Source: Bacillus sp. UNC438CL73TsuS30
GTDB lineage: Bacteria > Bacillota > Bacilli > Bacillales > Cytobacillaceae
Direction: 5' to 3'
Assembly: GCF_000482325.1 (NCBI RefSeq)
Contig: NZ_KI535300.1
Location: 1 to 64,000 of the forward strand
Length of the DNA: 64,000 nucleotides
Shown here: positions 42,501 through 50,833 of the stretch, in pieces
How the letters are laid out: each line of letters starts with the position of its first letter
Position numbering within the stretch: position 1 is the stretch's first letter
Notes under the pieces: generated by a model
Databases searched by the model: none
Seen by the model: the letters and a program-made list of their open reading frames with translations, nothing else
What the model was told of the DNA's origin: nothing
Program-made: the position numbers and the translations under genes

Positions 42501-42956
42501 AATTAAGCCTACTGCCTGCTCTTCGTAAGAGGCAGCAAGTTCATCAAAAGTAGTTCCGCCCGTCACACTTAATGTTTTCGTGGTGGGTCCCATTGAACCA
42601 GCAACATAGCGCGGCCAGTCTGAAGTAGATACTTCATCAACAGCCTTTTTGGCAATTTGTGCGGCAACCTTATTCAATTCATAGGCTTTGTAGCCCAAAT
42701 CATATTCATCTAAAACAATACTGGTTGCTCCAAAAGTATTCGTTTCGATAATGTCTGCCCCGGCCTTAAGGTATTCGCGGTGGATATTTTCAATCACCGC
42801 GGGTGCAGTTAAATTCAGGTTCTCATTACAGCCTTCATATTCTTCTCCGCCAAAATCTTCGGCACTTAGGTCAGCACGTTGAAGCATGGTTCCCATTGCG
42901 CCGTCCATGACAAGAATTCGTTTTTGTAATTGTTCACTGAAAGGTGCTTTCGACAT
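39504..42956 (-). CDS. metH: cobalamin-dependent methionine synthase
   Basis: 1150-aa MetH transferring a methyl group from 5-methyltetrahydrofolate through cobalamin to homocysteine. Order: homocysteine-binding barrel (residues about 10-310, zinc site ending GGCCGTTPEHI), pterin-binding barrel (about 335-600), B12 cap and Rossmann domain with the DVHDIGKN ligand loop (His, near 740), and the C-terminal SAM-dependent reactivation domain. I use the ATG at 42956 with AGGGGGAAC upstream; the extension to 43022 lies inside the upstream gene. It overlaps that gene's end by 23 bp and closes the four-gene met operon. Confidence 0.97.
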   Translation of the reverse strand: MSKAPFSEQLQKRILVMDGAMGTMLQRADLSAEDFGGEEYEGCNENLNLTAPAVIENIHREYLKAGADIIETNTFGATSIVLDEYDLGYKAYELNKVAAQIAKKAVDEVSTSDWPRYVAGSMGPTTKTLSVTGGTTFDELAASYEEQAVGLIDGGVDLLLLETSQDMLNVKAGFIGISRAFEKTGKTLPLMLSGTIEPMGTTLAGQTIESFYISVEHMKPVAVGLNCATGPEFMQDHIRSLSGLATTAISCYPNAGLPDEEGHYHETPDTLAKKLSDFAAHGWLNIVGGCCGTTPEHIQAIAEAMKNYQPRELKSSSVHMVSGIDPFIYDDPTLRPIMVGERTNVIGSRKFKRLITEGKFEEASEVARAQVKGGAHVIDICLADPDRDEIVDMEKFIKEVVKKVKVPLVIDSTDEKVIERALKYSQGKAIINSINLEDGEERFEAVVPLIHKYGAAAVVGTIDEKGMGVTAERKLEIAKRSHDILVHKYGLKSEDIIFDPLVFPVGTGDEQYIGSAKATVDGIRLIKENLPGVQTILGISNVSFGLPPVGREVLNSVFLYHCTQAGLDYAIVNTEKLERFASIPKEEVEAAEKLLFDTTDESLATFTEMYRGKKKEAKSTLPDMTLEERLAYYVVEGTKEGLLPDLDLALAKYPAPLDIINGPLMEGMSEVGRLFNDNQLIVAEVLQSAEVMKAAVTHLEPHMEKGDTSASKGKVILATVKGDVHDIGKNLVDIILGNNGYQVVDLGIKVTPADLIQAIRKEQPDIVGLSGLLVKSAQQMVLTAQDLKEAGISLPILVGGAALSRKFTDTKISKEYDGLVLYAKDAMTGLALANQVQTPEEREKLLEERQEKLAAAEVVHDFSHLRTASAVAVKVRPSISTNVPVFVPKDTKRHLLRSYSLSHIEPYINMQMLIGHHLGLKGKLSKLLAEKDEKALKIKEIVDQLLQGASSEGWITPAAVYQFFPANSEGNKIYIYDPENPEQVIETFDFPRQDSEPHLCLADFVKSVESGEKDYVGFFTVTAGRGIREKADQFKAEGRFLESHALQALALESAEGFAELIHRQMRDRWGFPDPLDFTMQDRFAAKYPGQRFSFGYPACPDLEDQKKLFKLIQPEDIGIQLTDGCMMEPEASVSAMVFAHPEARYFNVLK

Positions 42957-44799
42957 AGAAGTTCCCCCTAATTTCGTTCGCGCGCTGGTTCGTGTAGGCT
43001 GCCAGCTCAGCTGTGATCTCATACCGTAAAAATGGAGTGATTAAATAAATTCCATTGAATAAATCTAATGCTGTATCAATTAATGATTTCGTTATCTCAA
43101 TTCCTTCTCGAACCGCCTGCTGCGGTTGATCATTCAACCTTGCCATTCTGTCACGTATCGAATCAGCAATTTTAATTCCAGGAACTTCATTATGAAGGAA
43201 CTCGGCATTTTTACTACTTGTAAGCGGCATTAGTCCGATATAGATTGGTGCACTTAGATGTTTCGTATTTTCATAGACTTCGATTAATTTTTCCTCTGAA
43301 AAAACAGGCTGGGTGATAAAGTAATCGGCCCCATATTCGATTTTTTTCTCCAAACGTTTTACCGCTTTTTCAAGGGTTCTGACATTTGGGTTAAAGGCTG
43401 CCGCAATGCTGAAGTCTGTTTTTTGCCCGAGGTCTTTGCCAGAAAAGGACAGTCCCTCGTTCAACTGTTTAATCATTTGTATCAGTTCAAATGAAGACAC
43501 ATCATATACGGAAGAAGCTCCTGGAAAATCTCCTACTCGAGCTGGATCGCCTGTTATCGCTAAAACATCATTCATCCCGAGGGTATGAAGCCCCATTAAA
43601 TGAGATTGTAAGCCGATAATATTGCGGTCCCTGCATGCGAGATGAATCAGCGGCCGCATTCCTAATTCCGTTTTCACCCTGTAACCTAATGCTTCATTTG
43701 CAATTCTTACTGTGGCAAGGGAATTGTCTGCAAGCGTAATCGCGTCGATTCCGGCTTTCTTTAATGCTTTTGCGCCTTCAAAGAACTTAGTAATAGAATC
43801 TAGTTTCCTAGGTGGATCTAATTCTACGATAACGGATGGCCGTTCCTTTACAACCTTTTCAAGAGGAGGATATTCTCTCTCAGGGGTTCGATCATCAATC
43901 GTTATTTTCTTTGGTTTTAATTTTACAACTTTTTCGACAATTGGAACAGCATTCTTTAATTCCGAAGCAAAAGCTTTGATATGTTCCGGTGTTGTTCCGC
44001 AGCATCCGCCAAGGAGGCGTACTCCTTCGTTACGGAAGGCCTGAGCTGACTTCCGAAAATAATCGGCATCTCCTTCATAATGAAACTTTCCGTCCGTATA
44101 AGCAGGGAGGCTTGCATTCGGATAAGCAGATAAAAAGGCATGTTCCGGGAGTTCAATCTGCTCCAAAGCGAGAAGCATATGGTGCGGGCCAAGCCGGCAA
44201 TTCAGTCCAATTACATCCGCCCCGATTCCTTCTAATCTTCTTAACGCATCATTGACAGGGGTCCGGTCCTGAAGAATCCCGGGCTCCTGGAGAGAAACTT
44301 GAGCAATGATGGGAAGTTTTGTTTCCTTCCTTGCAATGGTTAGGACCGTTTCTAGTTCTTCCAAATCGTAAAACGTTTCGAGCAGCAATCCATCTACCCC
44401 TTCTAGTAGAAGGCAATAAAGCTGTTCACGAAAACTCCGTTTTAATTCTTCGATGGTTATCGAATCCGGCTTAATCCCACGGTTGCCGCCAATTGTTCCC
44501 AGCACATAAGCATCCTGCCCGGCCGCCAACTTTGCGTTACGGACTGCGGCACTGTTAATCTCTTTTACCGAGTCTTCTAGTCCGTACCGGACAAGTTTTA
44601 AGTAGTTTGCTGCATAGGTGTTCGTTTGAATGACGTCCGCCCCGGCCTCGATATACGCCTTATGAATACGTTGAATTTGCTCGGGGTGGGAGAGATTCAG
44701 CTCCTCAAAACAAGAATCCTTTCCAAAGGAATAAAGCAGTGTTCCCATCGCACCGTCAGCGATCAAGATTTGATTTTTCAATTTGTCTAAAAAGCTCAT
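42934..44799 (-). CDS. yitJ: bifunctional homocysteine S-methyltransferase / methylenetetrahydrofolate reductase
   Basis: 621-aa fusion as in B. subtilis YitJ. The N-terminal half (residues about 1-290) is a homocysteine S-methyltransferase with the GGCCGTTPEH zinc site; the C-terminal half (about 315-600) is a MetF-type FAD reductase making 5-methyltetrahydrofolate (VIVELDPPRK, ITQPVFSE, YIGLMPLTSSKNAEFLHNEVPGI). It thus supplies the methyl donor for the downstream metH. ATG 44799 follows AAGGAG with seven bases; ATG 44805 is too close. Overlaps metC by a few bases at its upstream end. Confidence 0.95.
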   Translation of the reverse strand: MSFLDKLKNQILIADGAMGTLLYSFGKDSCFEELNLSHPEQIQRIHKAYIEAGADVIQTNTYAANYLKLVRYGLEDSVKEINSAAVRNAKLAAGQDAYVLGTIGGNRGIKPDSITIEELKRSFREQLYCLLLEGVDGLLLETFYDLEELETVLTIARKETKLPIIAQVSLQEPGILQDRTPVNDALRRLEGIGADVIGLNCRLGPHHMLLALEQIELPEHAFLSAYPNASLPAYTDGKFHYEGDADYFRKSAQAFRNEGVRLLGGCCGTTPEHIKAFASELKNAVPIVEKVVKLKPKKITIDDRTPEREYPPLEKVVKERPSVIVELDPPRKLDSITKFFEGAKALKKAGIDAITLADNSLATVRIANEALGYRVKTELGMRPLIHLACRDRNIIGLQSHLMGLHTLGMNDVLAITGDPARVGDFPGASSVYDVSSFELIQMIKQLNEGLSFSGKDLGQKTDFSIAAAFNPNVRTLEKAVKRLEKKIEYGADYFITQPVFSEEKLIEVYENTKHLSAPIYIGLMPLTSSKNAEFLHNEVPGIKIADSIRDRMARLNDQPQQAVREGIEITKSLIDTALDLFNGIYLITPFLRYEITAELAAYTNQRANEIRGNFYVESTFQ

Positions 44800-44801
44800 T
44801 G

Positions 44802-45989
44802 TCATTCTCCTTGCTGCAGCACTAATTGTTCATGGCGAATTTGCGCAAATGCTTGTGAAAAATCTTTGATTAAATCATCTGGGTTTTCGAGTCCTACGGA
44901 TAGACGAAGCAGGCTGTTTGTGATCCCGCGCTTTTCTCTTTCGTCCTGCGGCATTGCAGCATGTGACATTTTCGCCGGATAAGATAAAATCGATTCAACC
45001 GCTCCAAGACTGACGGCAAAAACAGGTAATTTAACGTTAGAAACGAAAGTTCTTAATTCTGCTTCATCATTGAATTCAAATGATAATACGGCTCCAGGCC
45101 CTTCCGCTTGTGCCGCTTGAAGTTCATGCTCAGGATGTTCCTTAAGACCCGGATAATAGACTGATTTAACGAGCGGATGCGAATTTAAATATTCCGCAAG
45201 TTTAATAGCTGAGTTTTGAGATTGCTGGAGTCTAACATGGAGCGTTTTAAGCCCTCTTAAAACCAGCCATGCATCCTGAACGCCAAGGACTGCGCCAAAG
45301 GAATTTTGTAAGAATCCAAGTCTTTGAGCGAGGTCTGCATCATTTACCACGGCAAGACCTGCAACGACGTCACTGTGCCCGGATAAAAACTTAGTAGCAC
45401 TGTGAAGTACAACATCGGCACCAAGTTCCAATGGTTTTTGTAATGCTGGTGTTAAAAATGTATTATCAACAAATGTTAACGCTCCAATTTCCTTTGCTAA
45501 TTCACTAACCGCTTTAATATCTGTAACCTTTAAAGTCGGATTCGAAGGAGTTTCCACATAAAAAGCTTTGGTATTCGGCTGGATTGCTGCCTTTACCTCA
45601 TCCAGGTTCGTCATATCAACGAAGGTATGTTCAATTCTGTAACGTGTAAGGACCTGTGTGACCATCCGAAATGTTCCACCGTATACGTCCTCTGTGATGA
45701 CAATATGGTCTCCGGCAGAAAGGAGAAGGAAAGCTGTGGAAATCGCAGCCATACCGGAGGAAAAAGCAAATCCTTTCACGCCGCCTTCTAATTCAGCAAT
45801 AACATCTTCGAGTGCTTCACGAGTTGGATTTAAACTGCGGCTGTAGTCATACTTCCCGAATTGGTCGATATCATATTGATGAAAAGTAGAAGCATGCTGA
45901 ATAGGTACACTTACAGCACCGTTAGCCGGGTCAATTTTATGACGATTATGCAAAAGCAGCGTTTCGAAACAAATATCTTTATTTTCCAT
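44802..45989 (-). CDS. metC: cystathionine beta-lyase
   Basis: 395-aa PLP enzyme of the Cys/Met metabolism family, which splits cystathionine into homocysteine, pyruvate and ammonia. PLP lysine in VVLHSATKFLSGHSDVVAGL, phosphate site SSGMAAISTA, and VETPSNPTLKVTDI are seen. It is assigned as the lyase by operon position after metI and similarity to B. subtilis MetC; the sequence alone could also be a gamma-synthase or gamma-lyase. Its start overlaps the end of metI by 11 bp. Confidence 0.9.
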   Translation of the reverse strand: MENKDICFETLLLHNRHKIDPANGAVSVPIQHASTFHQYDIDQFGKYDYSRSLNPTREALEDVIAELEGGVKGFAFSSGMAAISTAFLLLSAGDHIVITEDVYGGTFRMVTQVLTRYRIEHTFVDMTNLDEVKAAIQPNTKAFYVETPSNPTLKVTDIKAVSELAKEIGALTFVDNTFLTPALQKPLELGADVVLHSATKFLSGHSDVVAGLAVVNDADLAQRLGFLQNSFGAVLGVQDAWLVLRGLKTLHVRLQQSQNSAIKLAEYLNSHPLVKSVYYPGLKEHPEHELQAAQAEGPGAVLSFEFNDEAELRTFVSNVKLPVFAVSLGAVESILSYPAKMSHAAMPQDEREKRGITNSLLRLSVGLENPDDLIKDFSQAFAQIRHEQLVLQQGE

Positions 45990-47100
45990 TGATGATCACT
46001 CCTTCATGAATATTGGCAAAGGCCTTTTCTAAATCATTAATCAAATCTTCCGCATCTTCCGTTCCTACCGAGAAACGAAGTAAACAATTATCGACACCTG
46101 CGGCAAAACGAACTTCCTCAGGGATATCTGCATGTGTTTGTGTTGCTGGATAAGTAATGAAGCTTTCCGTACCGCCAAGACTTTCTGCAAAGGTAATTAG
46201 GGATAATCCTTGTAAAAATGGATTCACCCATGATTCTTCTTTGACTCGGAAAGAAAGCATTCCACCTTTCCCAGGGTAAAGGACATCCTTAACATCTTCA
46301 TGGTTGGAGAGATATTCCACAAGTTGCTTCGCATTTTTCTCGTGCTGCTTCATTCTGAGTGATAATGTTTTCATTCCCCTCATTAATAGCCAGGAATCAA
46401 ATGGACTCAACACGGCACCAGCACCATTGTGATGGAAAGCAAGGGCTTCACATAATTCTTGTCCTTTTGCAACAACGAGTCCTGCGAGCACATCGTTATG
46501 ACCGCCTAGATATTTGGTCGCACTGTGAATCACAATATCTGCCCCAAGCAGGATCGGCTGCTGTAGGAGAGGAGTATAAAATGTATTATCAACAATCAGC
46601 AAAATCCCGTGTTTCTTAGCAATTTCAGAAACAGCGGCGATATCTGATTGCTGCATAAGAGGATTTGTCGGAGTTTCAAGGAAGATGGCCTTTGTTTTAG
46701 GGGTAATCTTACTTTCAATCTCACTCGGACAACAGGTATTTACATATTGAGCGGTTAAGCCCCATTTCTTATAACCTTGTTCCAATATGCGGTAGGTCCC
46801 GCCATACAGGTCTTCGCTGACTATCCATTCGTCACCGGATTGGAATAAGGAAAGAATTGTCAAGATGGCAGCCATTCCAGAGCTACAGGCATAGCCTTGA
46901 TCGCCGCCTTCTAAATCAGCAATTGTTTTTTCAAGCAACTGGCGTGTTGGGTTTCCGGTACGGATATAGTCATATCCGGTTGACTGGCCGATTCCTTCGT
47001 GACGGAAGGCGGTAGAGAAATAAACCGGCGGATTCACGGTTCCTGTTACGGTTTCACTGCGGTTTCCAATTTGAGCAAGTTTCGTTTCGATTTTGTACAT
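45979..47100 (-). CDS. metI: cystathionine gamma-synthase / O-acetylhomoserine thiolyase
   Basis: 373-aa PLP enzyme, the exact length of B. subtilis MetI, making cystathionine from an activated homoserine and cysteine. PLP lysine in VIHSATKYLGGHNDVLAGLV, phosphate site CSSGMAAILT and LETPTNPLMQQSDI. ATG 47100 is eight bases from GGAG; the frame extends to 47109 but the extra start has no spacing. First gene of the metI-metC-yitJ-metH operon, directly behind a SAM riboswitch. Confidence 0.94.
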   Translation of the reverse strand: MYKIETKLAQIGNRSETVTGTVNPPVYFSTAFRHEGIGQSTGYDYIRTGNPTRQLLEKTIADLEGGDQGYACSSGMAAILTILSLFQSGDEWIVSEDLYGGTYRILEQGYKKWGLTAQYVNTCCPSEIESKITPKTKAIFLETPTNPLMQQSDIAAVSEIAKKHGILLIVDNTFYTPLLQQPILLGADIVIHSATKYLGGHNDVLAGLVVAKGQELCEALAFHHNGAGAVLSPFDSWLLMRGMKTLSLRMKQHEKNAKQLVEYLSNHEDVKDVLYPGKGGMLSFRVKEESWVNPFLQGLSLITFAESLGGTESFITYPATQTHADIPEEVRFAAGVDNCLLRFSVGTEDAEDLINDLEKAFANIHEGVIINGK

Positions 47101-47128
47101 GATGACCACTCCAATTTTTTAAATAAAA

Positions 47129-47161
47129 TAAAAAAGGTCTTCTTTAAGAAGAAGACCTTTG
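47129..47161 (-). terminator. S-box regulatory terminator
   Basis: On the minus strand AAAGGTCTTCTT...AAGAAGACC followed by TTTTTT, between the SAM aptamer and metI. When SAM is bound the terminator is expected to form and stop transcription before metI. Confidence 0.88.
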
Positions 47162-47186
47162 TCAGACGCTCACATATGTCATTCTT

Positions 47187-47303
47187 CTTATCTCGCAAAT
47201 TATTAATGGTAATTTGCAGGACTTAGCACCTTTTCAATGAACGAAGCCATTGAAGGTTGCTGAGGTGTCTTAGGGCCATTCCCTCTACCTCTCTTGATAA
47301 GAA
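47187..47303 (-). ncRNA. SAM riboswitch (S-box) aptamer
   Basis: On the minus strand: CTTATCAAGAGAGGTAGAGG, then the TGGCCC and CCTCAGCAACC conserved blocks, AAGGTGCTAAGTCC, and closing GAGATAAG that pairs with the first CTTATC. This is the class I S-box consensus in order. It senses S-adenosylmethionine and controls the metI-metC-yitJ-metH operon by attenuation. Confidence 0.97.
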
Positions 47304-47328
47304 ATTAAATTATTTGGATTATTTATAA

Positions 47329-47357
47329 AATTTACTACAAATTATTGGTGATGTCAA
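47329..47357 (-). promoter_or_regulatory. promoter of the met operon
   Basis: On the minus strand TTGACA at 47357-47352 and TAAATT at 47334-47329, spacing 17 bp, placing the transcript start about 20 bases before the S-box. Confidence 0.65.
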
Positions 47358-47436
47358 TTTGTTTTTAAAATAAACAAAAATAATCAAATTAAATATAATT
47401 GACTATCATAAATTATGGTAATATTCTATAATTGTG

Positions 47437-47452
47437 GTTCTTAATAAAGAAT
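47437..47452. promoter_or_regulatory. SinR-box-like site 1
   Basis: GTTCTTAATAAAGAAT, a near-palindrome with half-site GTTCTT, 46 bp before the 52-aa small gene at the left edge of the exopolysaccharide region. Confidence 0.6.
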
Positions 47453-47497
47453 GGTTTGGAAAGTAAAATTAAAGGAAAATATCGAGAGGATAGCTAA

Positions 47498-47656
47498 ATG
47501 AATATTTCACAAAAATTGACCCAACAAAAATTACTTGAAATTTTAGTTGCCTCATATGAAATGGGACAAGAAGTAGAGAGTGTGGATTTGAAAGAATTCG
47601 TTGAGGATATCAAGGGTAAAGTTTTAATGGTCATCTATCCTTCGAATGATAAGTAG
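47498..47656 (+). CDS. small protein upstream of the SinR-like gene
   Basis: 52-aa helical protein (KLTQQKLLEILVASYEMGQEV, then VDLKEFVEDIKGKVLMVIY) with GAGAGGA before the ATG. It is not a recognised SinI, whose helices are different, but its size and position before a SinR-like gene and behind a SinR-box-like site make it a candidate small antagonist or co-regulator. This role is inferred from location only. Confidence 0.6.
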   Translation: MNISQKLTQQKLLEILVASYEMGQEVESVDLKEFVEDIKGKVLMVIYPSNDK

Positions 47657-47728
47657 GAATTGAACATGAATTCCATGAAAAGCTAAACCGATTAATGAAG
47701 TTAAATATAAGTAGATTCGACATTATAT

Positions 47729-47744
47729 GTTCTTTACTAAGAAC
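47729..47744. promoter_or_regulatory. SinR-box-like site 2
   Basis: GTTCTTTACTAAGAAC, with perfect six-base half-sites GTTCTT/AAGAAC, lies 57 bp before the SinR-like gene's ATG, suggesting autorepression. Confidence 0.7.
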
Positions 47745-47800
47745 TAATTATTCATTATAATGGAACAAAAGGAGAGTGAAATTTATTATAGGGGGTAATT

Positions 47801-48154
47801 ATGTTAGGTTCACAAATTCAAAAATTAAGGCAGGAAAAAAAACTTACCTTATCTCAACTAGCAGAGAAAACGGATATTTCAAAATCCTATTTAAGCCATA
47901 TCGAAAGAAATATTCAGACCAATCCTACTATTGAAGTATTGGTAAAAATTGCTGCAGCTTTGGATGTCGATCTTCATACACTTTTATATCCTAATAAAGA
48001 CATTTCTGAATCAACGAATACTAAAAAGGTACATGTAACAAATTGGAGTGAATTTATTAAAGCTGCTCTTGAATCGGGATTGATTAATAATGCTGATTTA
48101 AAGGAAATAAGTGTGGCCATCGAAAATGAGAAACAAGGCAGTAGGAAAAATTAA
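47801..48154 (+). CDS. SinR-like XRE family regulator of the exopolysaccharide cluster
   Basis: 117-aa protein. Residues about 5-60 are an XRE helix-turn-helix (IQKLRQEKKLTLSQLAEKTD, then SKSYLSHIERN); the C-terminal WSEFIKAALESGLIN resembles the SinR/SinI dimerisation helices. SinR represses biofilm matrix genes in B. subtilis by binding GTTCTYT boxes; such boxes recur through the downstream cluster. SlrR, a related protein, also fits, so I leave the symbol open. GGGGG precedes the ATG. Confidence 0.88.
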   Translation: MLGSQIQKLRQEKKLTLSQLAEKTDISKSYLSHIERNIQTNPTIEVLVKIAAALDVDLHTLLYPNKDISESTNTKKVHVTNWSEFIKAALESGLINNADLKEISVAIENEKQGSRKN

Positions 48155-48260
48155 TTTTCACACGAGGTGAAGCATGATAGTTCTAATAACAGGTAGTTAT
48201 GGCCTCTTCCGCTGCAGTTCACGGTCTAAATTATTTTCCATGGGGAAATTGAAATTTAAT

Positions 48261-48276
48261 GTTCTTAGTAAAGAAT
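48261..48276. promoter_or_regulatory. SinR-box-like site 3
   Basis: GTTCTTAGTAAAGAAT, in the 168-bp gap between the SinR-like gene and the beta-helix protein gene, about 45 bp before the latter. Nothing else convincing is seen in that gap. Confidence 0.65.
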
Positions 48277-48322
48277 TTAATTGATTTACTTCGGTAGTTA
48301 TTAATGTTTGTAGGAGAAAGTT

Positions 48323-49321
48323 ATGATTCGAAGGACTAAAATTATATATTTTTCAGCAATTCTCTTAGTGATCTGTTTACTTCTATATAACAATCATGTA
48401 GCTAAAAATCAAGGGATGACCAAGGCAGGAAATGTTCAACCTGAATATGTTAATGTGGATGAATTTGGCGCAAATGGTGAGGATTCAAAGGATGATTCTG
48501 AATCTATACAGAGAGCAATTAACTATAGCCAAAAATCAAAGATAGGAAAAGTAAAGCTACTAGGAAATAAGAACTATATTTTAAAGAGCGGGTTAGTTTT
48601 AGCAGAGGGTGTTGAATTAGAATTTGGTCAAAATACAAGGCTACTGATAGACGGCAACTTTCAAGCAATTATAGTGAAAAAAAATGCATCCATTACAAAT
48701 GGAATATTTGAAGTGGCGGACGAAAACTTTGATTCAGATGTTATTTACTTAGATGGCAATCAAAAATTTTGGTCATGGGATAGAACCCAAATCAAAAATG
48801 TCACAATCTTAAACACTAGCGGTTCACACAAGGGCACAGGCCTTCATCTATATGCCGGCGGCTCGGATCAATACATTTGTTTTGTGAATTTTTCAGATAT
48901 GAAAATAGCAGGCTTTCATACAGGTGTTAAATTGAAGGCTAAAAAACCAGAGGATAATAAGTATAGTTTTATTAACGGCAACCGATTTATTAATCTAACA
49001 CTAGATGATTGTATAAGCTGTATTGATATGAATAGTTCCGTAAGTGTTCCAAATGAAAGTTCTGGTAATGACTTTAGTGGACTTCAAATTCAAGTATCTA
49101 AAAATACTAAAAAAGCAATAACAGTAAGCGGTTCTGATAATAAATTCGAAGGAATAATTTGGGACGTTCATTTGTTAGGTGAAGATAAACCAATAATAAA
49201 TTTTTCAAAGGATTCTATGAGGAATAGTTTATATTCGAATATCGGTTCAAAATATATTGAAGATAATGGGGAATATAATTACTATTCTTCACCTGAAGAA
49301 AAAACATTGAATTTAAAATAG
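48323..49321 (+). CDS. membrane-anchored right-handed beta-helix protein
   Basis: 332-aa protein with a single N-terminal signal/anchor helix (residues about 5-22) and an extracellular part beginning VNVDEFGANGEDSKDDSESIQRAI, the start typical of pectate-lyase-like (GH28/GH55-like) parallel beta-helices. Repeated N-x-F/N-x-I turns fill residues 100-310. It may cut, trim or bind the exopolysaccharide made by the cluster; no catalytic residues could be fixed. GGAG precedes the ATG. It is the first structural gene behind the regulator. Confidence 0.78.
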   Translation: MIRRTKIIYFSAILLVICLLLYNNHVAKNQGMTKAGNVQPEYVNVDEFGANGEDSKDDSESIQRAINYSQKSKIGKVKLLGNKNYILKSGLVLAEGVELEFGQNTRLLIDGNFQAIIVKKNASITNGIFEVADENFDSDVIYLDGNQKFWSWDRTQIKNVTILNTSGSHKGTGLHLYAGGSDQYICFVNFSDMKIAGFHTGVKLKAKKPEDNKYSFINGNRFINLTLDDCISCIDMNSSVSVPNESSGNDFSGLQIQVSKNTKKAITVSGSDNKFEGIIWDVHLLGEDKPIINFSKDSMRNSLYSNIGSKYIEDNGEYNYYSSPEEKTLNLK

Positions 49322-49338
49322 AACCTTGCAGCATTATT

Positions 49339-49354
49339 GCTCTTAATAAAAGTG
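49339..49354. promoter_or_regulatory. weak SinR-box-like site 4
   Basis: GCTCTTAATAAAAGTG, a degenerate match, with TTGTTCGTTATAATGG about 15 bases further on, in front of the EpsA-like gene. Confidence 0.35.
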
Positions 49355-49400
49355 AAATACTCATTTTTTGTTCGTTATAATGGAAATTTAGGAGGTTATC

Positions 49401-50159
49401 ATGAACGGGGAAATAAATTTGAGAATGTTTTTAAATATCATTCGAAAAAGGATACTCACGATTATTATTACAGTCCTATGTGTGTTTTTACTAACAACTA
49501 TATTATCCATTTATTTTATAAAACCAACCTATGAAGCAACCGAAAATATTCTAATTGGAAAATTAGTACGTGATAAAGGTGCCTATACTGATTCGCAAGA
49601 GATAAGTATGTTACTTGCCTCGACCATGGACTTTATAAAAAGTCCAGTTGTGCTAAATTCTGTTCAGGAAAAGTTGAATATAAAAGAAGGCGAATTAGAG
49701 AAGAAGATTGTGGTTCAAAATAATAGAAATTCACAAATTGTCAATGTGGTGGTTAGGGATAATGATATAGAAAATGCAAAAGAACTTGCCAATTTAGTTA
49801 CGACTACATCTGTAAATAAAATGAAGGAAGTATTTGGTGTTCAAGACATTAAATTGTTAAGTGATGCGAATGGAAAGCCTACTGCAAAGAAAGTAGGAAG
49901 TGTGACATTAAATATCGCTATTGGTGTTGCGGTTGGATTATTTCTTGGAATAGGTCTTTCAATGCTAAGAGAGTATTGGGATGATTCGATTAAGGATGAA
50001 AAAGAAATTGAAGAAATTCTTGGCATACTAGTTTTAGGAGAAGTTAATTTGAAAAGTAAAATAAACAAATCTCGAAACAAAAGAAAAATAAAGCGCCAGC
50101 AAGCTCAAATCTTAAATGAAAGTAATGGGGGGCATATCGGTGTATATGAAAAGGGATGA
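49401..50159 (+). CDS. Wzz/YveK-family polysaccharide chain-length regulator (EpsA-like)
   Basis: 252-aa membrane protein with TM1 (residues about 15-37), an extracellular Wzz domain (PTYEATENILIG onwards) and TM2 (about 174-196), then a basic cytoplasmic tail. Such proteins activate the partner tyrosine kinase and set polymer length. AGGAGG precedes the ATG. Its end overlaps the kinase gene, the usual EpsA-EpsB arrangement. Confidence 0.88.
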   Translation: MNGEINLRMFLNIIRKRILTIIITVLCVFLLTTILSIYFIKPTYEATENILIGKLVRDKGAYTDSQEISMLLASTMDFIKSPVVLNSVQEKLNIKEGELEKKIVVQNNRNSQIVNVVVRDNDIENAKELANLVTTTSVNKMKEVFGVQDIKLLSDANGKPTAKKVGSVTLNIAIGVAVGLFLGIGLSMLREYWDDSIKDEKEIEEILGILVLGEVNLKSKINKSRNKRKIKRQQAQILNESNGGHIGVYEKG

Positions 50160-50784
50160 AACAAAAAAAATAATGCAAAGGCTTAAGTTGAATGAAGATT
50201 TCGTAAGTACGGAACAAATTCGAATGATTCGAACGAAGGTTGATCAAGTATCTAGTCGAAAATCGTCGTTATTTATGCTGACATCCCCCAATTATGATGG
50301 AGAAAAATCAATCATTTCAGCTAAATTAGCTATATCGTATGCTGAACAAGGGAAAAAGGTTTTATTAGTTGATGCAAATATCCGAAGACCTTCATTACAC
50401 AATTGGTTTCAGTTAACAAACGAGAGTGGTTTAACGAATGTAATTTTGAATAATGAAGAGATTCAACTTTATTATAAAGAAACATTGGTACCGGGCTTGG
50501 ATGTTTTACCTGCTGGTCCTAGTCCTTTAAATCTATCGGACATATGGGTAACAAGTAAAATAGAAGAGATGGTCAGAAAATGTAAAGCAGAATTTGAGGT
50601 TGTTATTTTTGAGGCTCCTCCTTTTTTAACGGCCTCGGACTCTCAGATTCTAGCAAATCAATGTGATGGTGTTATTTTAGTCGTAAAGGCTAATAAAACC
50701 AAAAAAGAAGATACGTTTAAGACGAAAGATTCATTAGAAAGAACAAACAACCGAATTGTTGGTGTAATTTATCAAACAGGATAA
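50140..50784 (+). CDS. CpsD/CapB-family BY-kinase-like protein (EpsB-like)
   Basis: 214-aa bacterial tyrosine-kinase-like ATPase from GTG 50140, seven bases behind GGGGGG (an ATG at 50146 is an alternative). Walker A is the DGEKS segment, Walker A' is VLLVDANIRRPS. Walker B reads VVIFEAPPF, with Glu where Asp is nearly always found, and the C-terminus (GVIYQTG) has no tyrosine cluster. Both points suggest altered or lost autophosphorylation, although ATP binding may remain. Overlaps the EpsA-like gene by 20 bp. Confidence 0.85.
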   Translation: MYMKRDETKKIMQRLKLNEDFVSTEQIRMIRTKVDQVSSRKSSLFMLTSPNYDGEKSIISAKLAISYAEQGKKVLLVDANIRRPSLHNWFQLTNESGLTNVILNNEEIQLYYKETLVPGLDVLPAGPSPLNLSDIWVTSKIEEMVRKCKAEFEVVIFEAPPFLTASDSQILANQCDGVILVVKANKTKKEDTFKTKDSLERTNNRIVGVIYQTG

Positions 50785-50833
50785 TAGCTGCGCTGAATCC
50801 TGTAACGAGTGTCATAATAAGGTGGCTATTTGT

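Noticed and set aside
48175..48285. 36-codon frame after GAGGTGA between the SinR-like and beta-helix genes
   Set aside because: The predicted peptide has no recognisable character and the frame runs over the SinR-box-like site; coding use cannot be supported.
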